Assembly: GCF_026735135.1 (NCBI RefSeq)
Contig: NZ_JAPQER010000003.1
Coordinates: forward strand, 248,001-312,000
Origin: Clostridium aestuarii
GTDB lineage: Bacteria; Bacillota; Clostridia; Clostridiales; Clostridiaceae
Length of the DNA stretch: 64,000 nucleotides
Direction: 5' to 3'
Shown here piece by piece: positions 26,779 to 36,500 of this stretch. The number at the start of each line of letters is the position of its first letter. The first letter of the stretch is position 1. The position numbers were made by a program, and so were the translations under genes. The notes beneath the pieces were generated by a model. It saw only the letters and a list, made by a program, of their open reading frames with translations. It ran no database searches and was not told where the DNA came from.

Positions 26779-28464
26779 ATGGGTAGATTAAATAAAAAGA
26801 GATTAGGGGATTTATTAGTTCAGGCTGGAAAGATAACTAAAAAACAGCTGCAGGTTGAACTTGAAAAACAAAGAGAAAAAGGTATTAAATTAGGAGAACT
26901 TTTAATTAAGGATAAAATACTTAGTGAAGAAGATATAATAGATGCGCTTAAAGTACAGTTGGATTTAGAAAGAGTCCATTTAGATATGATTAATGTTGAT
27001 AGAGAGACTGTAAAAGCTATACCAGAGTCGCTAGCTAAAAAATACTTATTAATTGGCTTTTCTTTTGAGGGAAATAAAATTAAGGTTGCCATGTCAGATC
27101 CTCTTAATTTATTTGCTGTTGATGATGTGCATATTGCTACAGGAAAAGAAGTTATTCCTGTAATTGATACTAAAGGTAATATAGAAAATGCTATAGATAG
27201 GTATTATTCTAGTGAATACGTAGAAAAGGCAGCAAAGGAACTAAGTATATCGAGTACAAAGATAGAAATCAAAGAAGAAGTAGAAGAATTAGACGAGGTT
27301 AAAAATGCACCAGTTGTAAAATTGATTGATTCTATAATAAAAAATTCAGTTAAATCTAAAGCAAGTGACATACACATAGAGCCTTTTGCAGACTACATAA
27401 AAATAAGATATAGAATAGATGGAATGCTTAAAGAGGTTTTAAGAGTATCAAAAGATACAATAGGTTCTCTTATAACCCGTATAAAGATATTATCTAATTT
27501 AGATATATCAGAAAAAAGAATACCTCAAGATGGAAGAATTATAACCAAAGTAGATAATGAAGATGTTGATTTAAGAATATCTGTTTTGCCAACGGTGTAT
27601 GGTGAAAAAGTTGTTATAAGGGTTTTGAAAAAGAATAATTTTTTAGTTAAAAAGGACAAGCTCGGTATGGATGAAGCTCAAGTTAAAGAAATAGAAAAAA
27701 TGATAAAAAGTCCATACGGTATAATTTTGGTTACAGGTCCTACTGGAAGTGGAAAAACAACTACTTTATATACGATGCTTGAAGAAATAAACAAGCCTGA
27801 AAATAATATCATTACTATAGAAGATCCTGTTGAATATAGGATGGAAGGAATTAATCAAGTTAATGTTAATAATAAAGCTGGGCTTACTTTTGCAGCAGGA
27901 TTAAGATCCATGTTAAGGCAGGATCCAGATATAATAATGATAGGAGAAATAAGAGATCAAGAAACAGCAGAGATAGCAATAAGGGCAGCTATTACAGGAC
28001 ATTTGGTCTTAAGTACTATTCACACTAATGATGCAGCTTCGGCTGTTGCAAGATTGAGAGATATGGGGATAGAGCCTTATCTTATATCAGCGGCGATGAC
28101 TGGAGTTATTGCACAAAGACTTGTTAGAAAAATTTGTCCTAAATGTATAGAAGAGTATTATGCTACTGAATATGAGAAAAGAATTTTAGGGATGGATAAG
28201 TTTCAAGATATAAAGCTTTATAAAGGGAAAGGTTGTACTAGTTGTGGTAATACAGGATACATGGGGAGAATTGGAACATATGAAATTATGGAAGTAACAA
28301 AGTCCCATAAAGAGATTATACAAATTAATTGTAATTCAGAGGAAATTAGAAAGCTTAACTTGAAAAATGAAATAAAAACTTTGGAAGAAGCTTGCAAGAA
28401 ATTGGTACTTCAAGGTGTTACAACCATAGATGAACTGGCTAAAATAACTTTTATAAAAGAATAA
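26779..28464 (+). CDS. pilB: Type IV pilus assembly ATPase PilB
   Basis: A 561-residue GspE/PilB extension ATPase that drives pilin polymerisation from the cytoplasm. The N-terminal MshEN-like domain starts 'LGDLLVQAGKITKKQL'. The ATPase core has 'ASDIHIEPF', Walker A 'GPTGSGKTTT', the Asp box, Walker B 'IIMIGEIRDQETAEIA' and His box 'GHLVLSTIHTNDA'. The C-terminal zinc site has CPKC and CTSCGNTGY. The frame reaches a TTG at 26746, but the ATG at 26779 with AGGAG upstream is the better start. It is the first gene of the pilus operon, separated from pilC by a riboswitch. Confidence 0.95.
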   Translation: MGRLNKKRLGDLLVQAGKITKKQLQVELEKQREKGIKLGELLIKDKILSEEDIIDALKVQLDLERVHLDMINVDRETVKAIPESLAKKYLLIGFSFEGNKIKVAMSDPLNLFAVDDVHIATGKEVIPVIDTKGNIENAIDRYYSSEYVEKAAKELSISSTKIEIKEEVEELDEVKNAPVVKLIDSIIKNSVKSKASDIHIEPFADYIKIRYRIDGMLKEVLRVSKDTIGSLITRIKILSNLDISEKRIPQDGRIITKVDNEDVDLRISVLPTVYGEKVVIRVLKKNNFLVKKDKLGMDEAQVKEIEKMIKSPYGIILVTGPTGSGKTTTLYTMLEEINKPENNIITIEDPVEYRMEGINQVNVNNKAGLTFAAGLRSMLRQDPDIIMIGEIRDQETAEIAIRAAITGHLVLSTIHTNDAASAVARLRDMGIEPYLISAAMTGVIAQRLVRKICPKCIEEYYATEYEKRILGMDKFQDIKLYKGKGCTSCGNTGYMGRIGTYEIMEVTKSHKEIIQINCNSEEIRKLNLKNEIKTLEEACKKLVLQGVTTIDELAKITFIKE

Positions 28465-28475
28465 AATATAATATT

Positions 28476-28640
28476 GACAATGGCAAACTTATTGAAAGAT
28501 AAGGACGCAAAACAACAGGCCTAAAGTTTAAGACTACGGCGGCTGAGTTGCCGAATAAATAAAAACAATTTATTTTTAATATTTTGGTAATTTAGTTAGA
28601 ATTAGTTTTAGATAAGGGCCTTTTTATTATATAACAATAA
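28476..28640 (+). ncRNA. c-di-GMP-I (GEMM) riboswitch between pilB and pilC
   Basis: The core at about 28480-28553 matches the GEMM-I consensus: GGCAAACTT, a GAAA tetraloop, GGACGCAAAAC, GGCCTAAAG, then ACTACGG and a GGC..GAG..GCCG helix. Downstream are an AATAAAT / ATTTATT hairpin with a T-rich flank (about 28554-28577) and GGGCCTTTTT (28617-28626), so a transcription-level expression platform is plausible. It should tune pilC and the following pilus genes to c-di-GMP. Confidence 0.88.
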
Positions 28641-28689
28641 CTTTTATATAAACTTTAAATAAATAATGTACGAAAAAAGAGGTGAAAGC

Positions 28690-29898
28690 ATGCCTTTATT
28701 CAAATATAAAGCAGTTAATAAACAGGGCAAAAAAGTAGATGGTAGGTTTAGTGCAAATAGTAAAAATGAAGTTTTAGCAATGATAAGAGAAAATAGTTAT
28801 TATCCAGTAGCGATACAGGAAGTTGAAGAAACAAAAGAAATAGACTTAGCAGCTATTTTTTCAAAGATAAAAGCAAAAGATTTAGCAGTTTTTTGTAGAC
28901 AGTTTTATACACTGCTTAATGCAGGTGCTGATATATTGAATTCTATACAAATTCTTAAACAGCAAACGCAAAATAAAAGAATGAAAGCTAGTTTAGAGGA
29001 TATATATGAAGAAATTCAAAAAGGTTCTACACTATCATCTGCTTTTAAGAAATACCAAGATGTTTATCCAGAACTTTTAATTAATATGATTCAATCAGGT
29101 GAAGATACTGGTAATTTAAGTACTGTAATAGAAAGAATGAGTGAGCATTACGAAAAAGAAAATAATATAAACAGAAAAATAAGAGGTGCGATGGTATATC
29201 CAATAATATTAAGTGTAGTTTCTGTAGGAGTTATTATATTCCTTTTAACTTTTGTAATGCCTCAGTTTGTAAGTATGTTTCAAGGAAGTGGAGTAGAACT
29301 TCCGCCGATAACCAAAACAATGCTAAATATAAGTAATTATATAAAAAACTATTGGTACATAATAATCTTATTTGTTGTATTGAGCATTACAATTTTAAAG
29401 GTTTTGGCTAAAACTGTTTCAGGTGAAAGGATTATAGAAACAGTAAAATTGAATTTCCCATTAATTAAAAATACAAATAAAAAAATAATAACTTCAAGAT
29501 TTGCAAGAAGTTTATCAACTACTTTAATTAGTGGAGTATCTATTATAAATGCTGTTGAGGTAGTATCAAGAGTTGTAGGAAATAAATTAGTAGAAAAAAA
29601 ATTATTGACAGCTAGAGAAAAAATAACAAAAGGTATGCCACTTGCAGAAGCCATTAAAGATATAGAATCTTTTCCACCTATGCTTGTAGCTATGGTAAAA
29701 ATAGGAGAAGAATCTGGAGCACTGGATGATATATTGGAAAAAACAGCTGATTTTTATGATGGAGAAGTAGAAGAAGCACTGCAAAAACTTACTACAATGA
29801 TAGAACCTTTAATGATATTGATTATGGGTGCAATTGTAGGATTTATAGTTATATCTATGATGCTTCCAATGTTTGATATGTTTAAAACTGTAGGATAA
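28690..29898 (+). CDS. pilC: Type IV pilus inner-membrane platform protein PilC
   Basis: This 402-residue GspF/PilC platform protein has an N-terminal 'MPLFKYKAVNKQGKKVDG'. Two homologous cytoplasmic helical domains ('FCRQFYTLLNAGADILNSI' and 'FARSLSTTLISGVSIINAV') are each followed by hydrophobic helices. The C-terminal 'TMIEPLMILIMGAIVGFIVISMMLPMF' (in pieces) closes the protein. It couples the PilB motor to pilin addition. The ATG at 28690 has AGAGGTGAAA; the frame opens slightly upstream. It is the first gene after the c-di-GMP riboswitch. Confidence 0.94.
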   Translation: MPLFKYKAVNKQGKKVDGRFSANSKNEVLAMIRENSYYPVAIQEVEETKEIDLAAIFSKIKAKDLAVFCRQFYTLLNAGADILNSIQILKQQTQNKRMKASLEDIYEEIQKGSTLSSAFKKYQDVYPELLINMIQSGEDTGNLSTVIERMSEHYEKENNINRKIRGAMVYPIILSVVSVGVIIFLLTFVMPQFVSMFQGSGVELPPITKTMLNISNYIKNYWYIIILFVVLSITILKVLAKTVSGERIIETVKLNFPLIKNTNKKIITSRFARSLSTTLISGVSIINAVEVVSRVVGNKLVEKKLLTAREKITKGMPLAEAIKDIESFPPMLVAMVKIGEESGALDDILEKTADFYDGEVEEALQKLTTMIEPLMILIMGAIVGFIVISMMLPMFDMFKTVG

Positions 29899-30001
29899 AA
29901 GCAGTTAAAAATCGTAAACTTACAAAATTTGTTAATAAAAGGCACAGCCTTAAAAATATAATCTATAAATTTTAAATAATAAGATTAGAGGAGGAATTTT
30001 T

Positions 30002-30358
30002 ATGAACAAAATTAAAAAATTAAAAAAGAAAAAAGGGTTTACACTTATTGAACTTGTTATTGTTATTGCTATTCTGGGTATATTGGCGGCAATTGCTGTA
30101 CCTAAGTTTACCAACGTAAAAGATAAAGCACAAACAGTTGCAAACGAAGCTAATAACAAAACGATAATTAATGCAGTTACAGTAGGAATACTAAATGAAG
30201 ATATAACTATAGATGGTACAGCTGTTGACGAGGCTCATGCAGATACGTTAACAGATGAGGAGCTAAAAACAGTGCTTGATGCTAAACCATCGGGAGTTAC
30301 TTCAGTTAAAGCTTATAAAGATTCAAAAGGGAAAATTACAGTTATAGTAGCAAGATAA
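30002..30358 (+). CDS. pilA: Major type IV pilin (PilA-like)
   Basis: The 118-residue class III prepilin has a basic leader ending KKKG, then cleavage before FTLIELVIVIAILGILAA. The mature protein thus has Phe1 and Glu5 and the N-terminal assembly helix. The small globular domain contains no cysteines. Directly upstream is AGGAGG with short spacing, suggesting strong translation, as expected for the main pilus subunit. A hairpin at 30397 after the gene may set its mRNA level relative to downstream genes. Confidence 0.92.
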   Translation: MNKIKKLKKKKGFTLIELVIVIAILGILAAIAVPKFTNVKDKAQTVANEANNKTIINAVTVGILNEDITIDGTAVDEAHADTLTDEELKTVLDAKPSGVTSVKAYKDSKGKITVIVAR

Positions 30359-30396
30359 TTAAATTATAGAGTTTTAAGTATTACTAAGTGTTTTTA

Positions 30397-30426
30397 AACA
30401 CAATGTACTGTTAGGTACATTGTGTT
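30397..30426 (+). terminator. Hairpin between pilA and pilM
   Basis: AACACAATGTAC, loop TGTTAG, GTACATTGTGTT, a perfect 12-bp stem without a T-run. It is more likely an mRNA-stabilising or partial attenuating element that keeps pilin levels high than a full terminator. Confidence 0.55.
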
Positions 30427-30450
30427 ACCTTAAAAAACGAGGTGTTTAAT

Positions 30451-31521
30451 ATGTTCAATTCAAAACTACTTTCCATAGACATAGGAACAAAAAACATAAA
30501 AATAATAGAAGCAAAACAAAATGGTGAAAAAATAATTGTAGATAAAGCTTTTACTGTAAAAACACCAGAGAATTGCTTTGATGATGGTAATATAGTTAAC
30601 ATGATTACTATGAAGCAAAAAATAGAAGAGGTTTTAAAAAAAGAAAATTTAAAAAGTAAAAGAGTAGTAGTTACTTCTAAAAGCACATCTTTAATAACAA
30701 GAGTAATTGAAGTGCCTTTTCAAAAAAAAGATAAAGAATTCAATTCATTAATAAATTATGAAATTCAACAGTATTTACCGATAAACTTTGAAGATTATAT
30801 AACCAAATATATAAAATTAGAAGATTTTGAAAAAGATGAAGTTAAAATGACTAGAGTGAGAGTTGCAGTGTATCCTAAAATTGTAGCAAAGGCATATTGG
30901 GATTTGGTAACTGAATTAAAACTTAATCCAGTGGCTTTGCAGATTAGTTCAAATAGTGTTGCTAAATTATTCTATAGAAATAATACAATGATTAATGACG
31001 AAAATATCAGTTCGAAGGAAACTGTTGTAATTATAGACATAGGAGCTGATTACTTAGAATTAAACTTTATTTTAAATGGACAACTTAAATTTACAAGAAT
31101 CTTATCTGGTGGTGGAAGCTATCTTGATGCTAATATTGCAAGTGAGTTGTTTATTCAGGAAGAAGAAGCGGAAAACAAGAAGATAAATATGTGTGATTTA
31201 AGTTTGGATGAACATTCTGAGCATCCTGAAGCTGAAATTATTAACAATAGTGTAAAATTAGTGGTTGATAGATGGATAAGTGAAATACATAGAATGTTAG
31301 AATATTATAGAAACTTAAACAAAGATGAAACAATAAAGAAAATATATTTACATGGAGGTAGCAGTAATCTAAAAGGTTTGTGTGAATATATGGAATCTGC
31401 ATTAAATACTCCAATTGATAAAATTGAGAGTATGGATAATATAGTTTTACAAGAACAAGCTTCGAATATAACCATAGAAAATTATTTAAATGCAATTGGT
31501 GCAGTTATAAGACGTAAGTAG
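30451..31521 (+). CDS. pilM: Type IV pilus assembly protein PilM (actin-like)
   Basis: This 356-residue ASKHA-fold cytoplasmic protein has phosphate-1 'LLSIDIGTKNIKIIEA' at the N terminus, 'VVIIDIGADYLELNFI' (phosphate-2 type), 'RILSGGGSYLDANIA' and 'KIYLHGGSSNLKGL' (adenosine region). PilM binds the N-terminal tail of PilN to build the alignment complex. The ATG at 30451 with GAGGTG is preferred to the GTG at 30442. The next gene is PilN-like, 8 bases away, as expected. Confidence 0.9.
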   Translation: MFNSKLLSIDIGTKNIKIIEAKQNGEKIIVDKAFTVKTPENCFDDGNIVNMITMKQKIEEVLKKENLKSKRVVVTSKSTSLITRVIEVPFQKKDKEFNSLINYEIQQYLPINFEDYITKYIKLEDFEKDEVKMTRVRVAVYPKIVAKAYWDLVTELKLNPVALQISSNSVAKLFYRNNTMINDENISSKETVVIIDIGADYLELNFILNGQLKFTRILSGGGSYLDANIASELFIQEEEAENKKINMCDLSLDEHSEHPEAEIINNSVKLVVDRWISEIHRMLEYYRNLNKDETIKKIYLHGGSSNLKGLCEYMESALNTPIDKIESMDNIVLQEQASNITIENYLNAIGAVIRRK

Positions 31522-31529
31522 GTGAATAA

Positions 31530-32117
31530 ATGAGAGATTATAACTTCTTTGAACCTTTTTTAAAAGAAAGAAAAAATACAGGATTGAAATTGATTTATGG
31601 TGGAATAGTAGCTTCGTTAATAGTTGGAATTATGGCAGTGACATATTTATATCAGATATTTGAAATAAGAGGACTAGAGAATGATATAAAAGTTCAAAAA
31701 CAAACTATTAATTCTCCCAAGCTTAAAGAGATTGCTATAAAAAGAAATAAAACTCAAAAGAAGCTTGATATACTTAAGAAATATTCTAATCAAGTTGAAA
31801 ACACTAATAAGATAACCATAGAAGAAGATAACATAAATACTTTATTAATAAAAAGCATTTCAAATAAATTACCTACAGAAATTTCTTTTCAGAGTATGAT
31901 TATTAAAGATAATAATATATCTATACAGGGAACATCCCAAAACAGGACAGCTATAGCGGAATTGATACATAATTTAAAAAGTACAGATGAATTTAATGAG
32001 GTATATGTTGGAGGTATTTCTAATTTAGAAAAAGAAGAAAATGAAATAAAACAGCAAGGATATTCTTTTAATATAACATTTGAATTAAAGGGGGAGTGCA
32101 GCAGTGAAGGTGAGTAA
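31530..32117 (+). CDS. pilN: PilN-like pilus assembly protein
   Basis: The 195-residue protein begins 'MRDYNFFEPFLKERKN', resembling the PilN cytoplasmic motif that docks on PilM. One membrane helix follows at ~22-42, then a coiled-coil and an extracytoplasmic alpha/beta domain ('LPTEISFQSMIIKDNNISIQG', typical fimbrial-assembly PilN text, in pieces). Sequence conservation is low in this family, so the call rests on architecture and position. It overlaps the next gene by 14 bases. Confidence 0.82.
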   Translation: MRDYNFFEPFLKERKNTGLKLIYGGIVASLIVGIMAVTYLYQIFEIRGLENDIKVQKQTINSPKLKEIAIKRNKTQKKLDILKKYSNQVENTNKITIEEDNINTLLIKSISNKLPTEISFQSMIIKDNNISIQGTSQNRTAIAELIHNLKSTDEFNEVYVGGISNLEKEENEIKQQGYSFNITFELKGECSSEGE

Positions 32118-33351
32118 TCGTGAAAAACTAATGCTTATGATATTGTTATTAGTTGCACTCTTTGCAGGGTATTATAAATTTGTATATAGTGTAAATGTTA
32201 GCAAAGTAAACGAATTAAAAGATAAAAATGAAAAAAATAAAAATGAAATACAAAAATTAAATAATAACATAGTAATACAGAAAAATCTTGAAAAAGATAT
32301 AAAGATTACAAATGCAAAAATCTATGAAAGTACAAATGAGCTCTTTCCCGAAATAAATGAGGAAAAAATAATAATTATACTTGATGAAATGATGAAAAAA
32401 ACAGGAGTAAAGTGTTCTTCAATAAGTTTTTCAAAATCTAGTTTTGAAGAAATATCACCTAAAGCTCAATCAGATAATAAAAAATCTTCAAAACTTAAAG
32501 AATTAGTATCACAATATAAAGCTGTTGAAGAAGATAAAAATATTCAAGAAAATAAAGAGTTCAATGATAAAAAAGAAGTAAAAAGTGATAAGGATAAATC
32601 AGAACAAGTATCCTCAGAAGTAGAAAAAATGACACTAGGATTAAATTTTGAAGCTAATTATGATCAAGTTATAAAATTTATTGATGAAACAACAAAATTT
32701 AATAAAAGAATAATTATTAGTAGTTTAAGTTTTACAACAACAGAAAATGAAGAAGAAATATTATCAGAAATTACAGGAAATATGATTTTAGAGTTTTATG
32801 CTGTTCCTAAATTTTCTAATGAAGCAGATAAAGAATATTTAAAATGGGACTTTAGTAGAAATTACGGAAAAATAAATCCATTTAAGGCTAATTCAGTGGG
32901 AAAAGTAAATAGTGCTAAAACTATAAAAAAATATGATTTTTCAATAAATGTAAAACCAATAAGTTCAGATTTACCTACAGTAATGATTGGTAAAGATAGT
33001 GATACAACTCTAAAGAGTTATTTGTTTGCAGATAATGAAGGAATAGAAAATATAGAAATACATTTTAAGAAGAAAGATGGAAAATATTATTACAAATATA
33101 GAAATCAAAAACAATCATATCCAAAAGAGTTTGGTACAGATGGTACAGTTTTTAATTTAAAAGAGGAAGAAATAAATATCTCAGTTTTTTCTGTAGCAAG
33201 AAATGCTAAAGAAGATTTATCAGGTGCTAATATTAAGCTTTATAATGATACAGATAAAACAGTAAATGTAGATATAATTGGTGATGACAAAGAGAGAAAG
33301 AGAGTAACTATAGTAAAAGGAAAAGGAAGTATAAGAGTTAATAATAAGTAA
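32104..33351 (+). CDS. pilO: PilO-like pilus assembly protein, extended
   Basis: The 415 residues have an N-terminal membrane helix (~9-27), a coiled-coil (~30-75) and a PilO-like domain ('LFPEINEEKIIIILDEMMKKTGV', 'YDQVIKFIDETTKFNKRIIISSLSF', in pieces). A Lys/Glu/Ser-rich linker and a further ~170-residue C-terminal region follow, which normal ~200-residue PilO proteins lack. The start is GTG at 32104 behind GGGGGA. With PilM and PilN it forms the inner-membrane alignment complex. The extra domain may contact the thick Gram-positive wall (inference). Confidence 0.78.
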   Translation: MKVSNREKLMLMILLLVALFAGYYKFVYSVNVSKVNELKDKNEKNKNEIQKLNNNIVIQKNLEKDIKITNAKIYESTNELFPEINEEKIIIILDEMMKKTGVKCSSISFSKSSFEEISPKAQSDNKKSSKLKELVSQYKAVEEDKNIQENKEFNDKKEVKSDKDKSEQVSSEVEKMTLGLNFEANYDQVIKFIDETTKFNKRIIISSLSFTTTENEEEILSEITGNMILEFYAVPKFSNEADKEYLKWDFSRNYGKINPFKANSVGKVNSAKTIKKYDFSINVKPISSDLPTVMIGKDSDTTLKSYLFADNEGIENIEIHFKKKDGKYYYKYRNQKQSYPKEFGTDGTVFNLKEEEINISVFSVARNAKEDLSGANIKLYNDTDKTVNVDIIGDDKERKRVTIVKGKGSIRVNNK

Positions 33352-33379
33352 TATACAGTAAAACAGGAGGCTATATAAA

Positions 33380-34192
33380 TTGGTTAATATAAAAAGGAAA
33401 AAAGGTGTAACCTTACTAGAATTACTAATAACTCTTGCAATATTGGGGATGGTTATTATGCCTCTTTCCAATATGGTTATAACTTCTCTTAAAATCTCAA
33501 TAATGTCCTCTAATGAACAAAAATCTGCAAATTTGGCACAGAAATATATGGAAAAGATGAAGAGTGAAGACGCAAGTACTATAGATACAACCCAAACTTT
33601 TTTAGAAGATGGTTTTGAAATTGAATGTGCAGTAAATAACATTAGTGATTATGAATTTACAGATATAAATTCATCAGGTAATAACACAAAAAGTATTAAT
33701 TACGATTATAGAATTAAAGTTAATGATAGTATTACTGAGTTTTACAAATATGATAGTAATGTAGATATAAAAAAAGGTGAAACAATAAATGTTTTGCCAC
33801 CTATTATAGTTACCAAAACAGATAGTAATATAAGTTTTAATGATGGTAACGGATTAAATATTGAAGATTCATTAAATAAAAAAGAAGTGAAAATTAGAGT
33901 AGATATAAATCGTGAAATAGATAATTCAGATGAATTAAAAGTTACCGCAGAGAATAATCAAGAAAATTCAACTTTGATTTTTTACTTTATCAAATCCAGT
34001 ACTGTAAACAATAAGCCTAATATAAATCTTATTAAAAGTTCAGGTCAAATAAAAAGCTATTATAATATTTTATCTTCTGATGATTCTGATAAAAGTACTG
34101 CAAATACAAGAATATATTTGATTACAGTTACGGTAAAAAAAGGTGGAAAAACATTAATTACAAATAAAAGTTATAAATCATTTTATGAATAA
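33380..34192 (+). CDS. Minor prepilin (PilV/GspI-like)
   Basis: A 270-residue prepilin-like protein. The short basic leader ends RKKKG, followed by VTLLELLITLAILGM, so Glu5 is kept and PilD can process it. The rest is a large Asp/Asn/Ser-rich extracellular domain without recognisable fold. The start is TTG at 33380, supported by AGGAGG ten bases upstream. It lies between pilO and another pilin-like gene and is probably part of a tip-initiation complex of minor pilins. Confidence 0.82.
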   Translation: MVNIKRKKGVTLLELLITLAILGMVIMPLSNMVITSLKISIMSSNEQKSANLAQKYMEKMKSEDASTIDTTQTFLEDGFEIECAVNNISDYEFTDINSSGNNTKSINYDYRIKVNDSITEFYKYDSNVDIKKGETINVLPPIIVTKTDSNISFNDGNGLNIEDSLNKKEVKIRVDINREIDNSDELKVTAENNQENSTLIFYFIKSSTVNNKPNINLIKSSGQIKSYYNILSSDDSDKSTANTRIYLITVTVKKGGKTLITNKSYKSFYE

Positions 34193-34203
34193 GGAATGAT
34201 ATT

Positions 34204-36480
34204 ATGGTTAATAAATTAAAAAAGAAAAAAGGGTCTTCACTTTTAATGTTATTAATTTTTACGAGCATAATTAGTATTATAGGAATGAGTATGCTCTCTT
34301 TATCATTAAGTGGGTATAAAATTAGAAAAATAAATAGTACAACTAAAAGAAATTTTTATGCTTCTGAAGCAGGTATAGATGAAGCTTACGCTATAATTGG
34401 TAAAGATATGGAACAAGCCATGTTTAATGCAAAAGATAGTGTAAAAACAGCTATGAATAATTTGAATTTAGAAGAAGAAAAATTAAAAGTACTTAATGGT
34501 GAAGAAAGTAATTATATAAATGAAGATGGTTCAATAAATGAGGATGAAATAAAGAAGTTTCAGGATCAAGTTTTTAAAACTACTTATATGAGTTATATAG
34601 AAAGTAATATAAGAGATAAAGTTGAAAATAAAAGTGAATATAAATATTCTGATAATGGTGAAAAACCTATAGTTGAAGTGATTACATCAAACAAAGATTT
34701 AAAGTTTGTAAATGATAAACTGGATGCAGTGATAAAATCTTCTTTTACTCATGAAGGAATACAAAAAGAAATACAAGTTACGTATGAAATAAGTGTACCA
34801 GAAGAATATAATTCAGTTTATTATCTTGAAAGCAGCATGATGAATCTAAAAAAGAATTCTGTATGGACTAATTCTATATCTATAGATGGAGATATGAATG
34901 TAAAAAAAGGCTCAGTTAATATAAATGGAGATGTTTTTGTAAAAGGTTCTAATATAGGATTGAAAGATGGAAAAAGAATACCAATGGATGAAAGTATAAA
35001 AGATAGTGGAATTAATTTAAGTAATGATTCTTCAAGACTTACTGTTAATGGAGATGTGATTACTGCTGAAAATATATATATTGCTTCATCTAATAGTACA
35101 GTTAATATAAATGGTAATGCTTATACGAGAAATACAATAATAGATGGTGGGGAAGATGAAAATATTTCAGCAGGAAGTGTTGTTAATATAAACAAAATTG
35201 GTTCTGGCAATTCATTAAAGGGAAAATTATATACTTTAGATGATTTAGAATTAAATTCAAAACAATCTCAAATTAATATATCTGGAGGATATTTTGGAGT
35301 TAGTGATGGTTCAGATAATCCAGAACCAGATCATTCAAGCTCTATAATAATAAATGCTGATGATATAGGAACGGAATCTTCACTTACTATAGGTGGCGAA
35401 TTGGTTATAGCAGGTTCTTCATATATAAATCTATATAATGGCAATAAATATCAAACTGGTGAATCTGTTTCTATTAAAGGTAATTATAAAGCGTATACTA
35501 TGCCGTTAATAAATGGGAATCCTAAAACTACACCTAGAAATGGAAGCATGTCTAAGAGTTTAAAAGAAGAGAATATACAATTTGAATATATAGAACCATT
35601 ATCACTTGTAGAACGATTTAAAGATGGATCAAAATTAAATGTTTTAGATAAAAGTGATTATTTCAAAGCTTATGCAGAAGACACTGATTATAGTAGTGAT
35701 GAAAATAATAAACTTAATTTAGCTAGTGATGGATTAAATATAAAAGGAAATGTTATTTATAATGCAGGAGCAATAATTAAAAACTTAAACAATTCAGATA
35801 TTATTAATAATGTAATACAAGGAAGTAATCCTATTAATGCATCTAAACATAGAGAGGTAAATGAAGAACTTAAAAGAAAGATTTATTATATGGGATATGA
35901 GCAAAATGAAGAACATGTTTTTAATACAAATGAATTAAAAGTTCAAGTAAATGGCAATTCAAATGCTAGCGGTAAGGTTCAATTTAACAATATAGTAAAA
36001 ACAAAAATAAAAAATACAAATGGTGATTCTGTAAATTCTGATATTGCAAGCGATGATAACATTCTTGTTTTAGATGGAAGTGATAAAGATTATGCTTTTG
36101 TAAATAAGAATGTTACGGATAAGAGTGGTATTCCTAATGATGCAGAGCAAATTAAAATAAATAGTAATGGTGAATTTAAAGGGATTATTGTAGTGAAAGG
36201 TACTATATATTTATGTGGGAAATTAAATTTTAAAGGAACTATAATATGTGGTGGGAATTTAGAATTTGTTGATAGTGAAGAAAAGACAATAAATTATGAT
36301 GAAATGTATGTATCAAAAATGATAGCTTATAATTATAGCAAATTTAAAAATGTATTTAAAAATAATTTAGATGATTCTATAAAAATTGAAAGCGATTTAA
36401 ATATTTCTACAGATGATATAGGAACAGATGTGTTGAGAGATAAGTATATAAAGAGAAAAAAATGGGAGTTGATAAAATAA
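34204..36480 (+). CDS. Very large PilX-like minor pilin with beta-helix-like body
   Basis: The 758-residue protein begins with a pilin-type N terminus: leader ending KKKG, then SSLLMLLIFTSIISIIGM, with Ser/Met where Glu5 is usual, followed by 'FYASEAGIDEAYAII' as in PilX N-terminal domains. The body is rich in short repeated 'INGDV', 'LTVNGDVITAENIYI' and 'VNINGNAYTRN' strands, which look like a right-handed beta-helix or bactofilin-like solenoid. Lack of Glu5 is typical for GspK/PilX tip pilins. The stop overlaps the following prepilin frame region. Confidence 0.78.
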   Translation: MVNKLKKKKGSSLLMLLIFTSIISIIGMSMLSLSLSGYKIRKINSTTKRNFYASEAGIDEAYAIIGKDMEQAMFNAKDSVKTAMNNLNLEEEKLKVLNGEESNYINEDGSINEDEIKKFQDQVFKTTYMSYIESNIRDKVENKSEYKYSDNGEKPIVEVITSNKDLKFVNDKLDAVIKSSFTHEGIQKEIQVTYEISVPEEYNSVYYLESSMMNLKKNSVWTNSISIDGDMNVKKGSVNINGDVFVKGSNIGLKDGKRIPMDESIKDSGINLSNDSSRLTVNGDVITAENIYIASSNSTVNINGNAYTRNTIIDGGEDENISAGSVVNINKIGSGNSLKGKLYTLDDLELNSKQSQINISGGYFGVSDGSDNPEPDHSSSIIINADDIGTESSLTIGGELVIAGSSYINLYNGNKYQTGESVSIKGNYKAYTMPLINGNPKTTPRNGSMSKSLKEENIQFEYIEPLSLVERFKDGSKLNVLDKSDYFKAYAEDTDYSSDENNKLNLASDGLNIKGNVIYNAGAIIKNLNNSDIINNVIQGSNPINASKHREVNEELKRKIYYMGYEQNEEHVFNTNELKVQVNGNSNASGKVQFNNIVKTKIKNTNGDSVNSDIASDDNILVLDGSDKDYAFVNKNVTDKSGIPNDAEQIKINSNGEFKGIIVVKGTIYLCGKLNFKGTIICGGNLEFVDSEEKTINYDEMYVSKMIAYNYSKFKNVFKNNLDDSIKIESDLNISTDDIGTDVLRDKYIKRKKWELIK

Positions 36481-36500
36481 GATTGATGAAGGTGTGCTGC

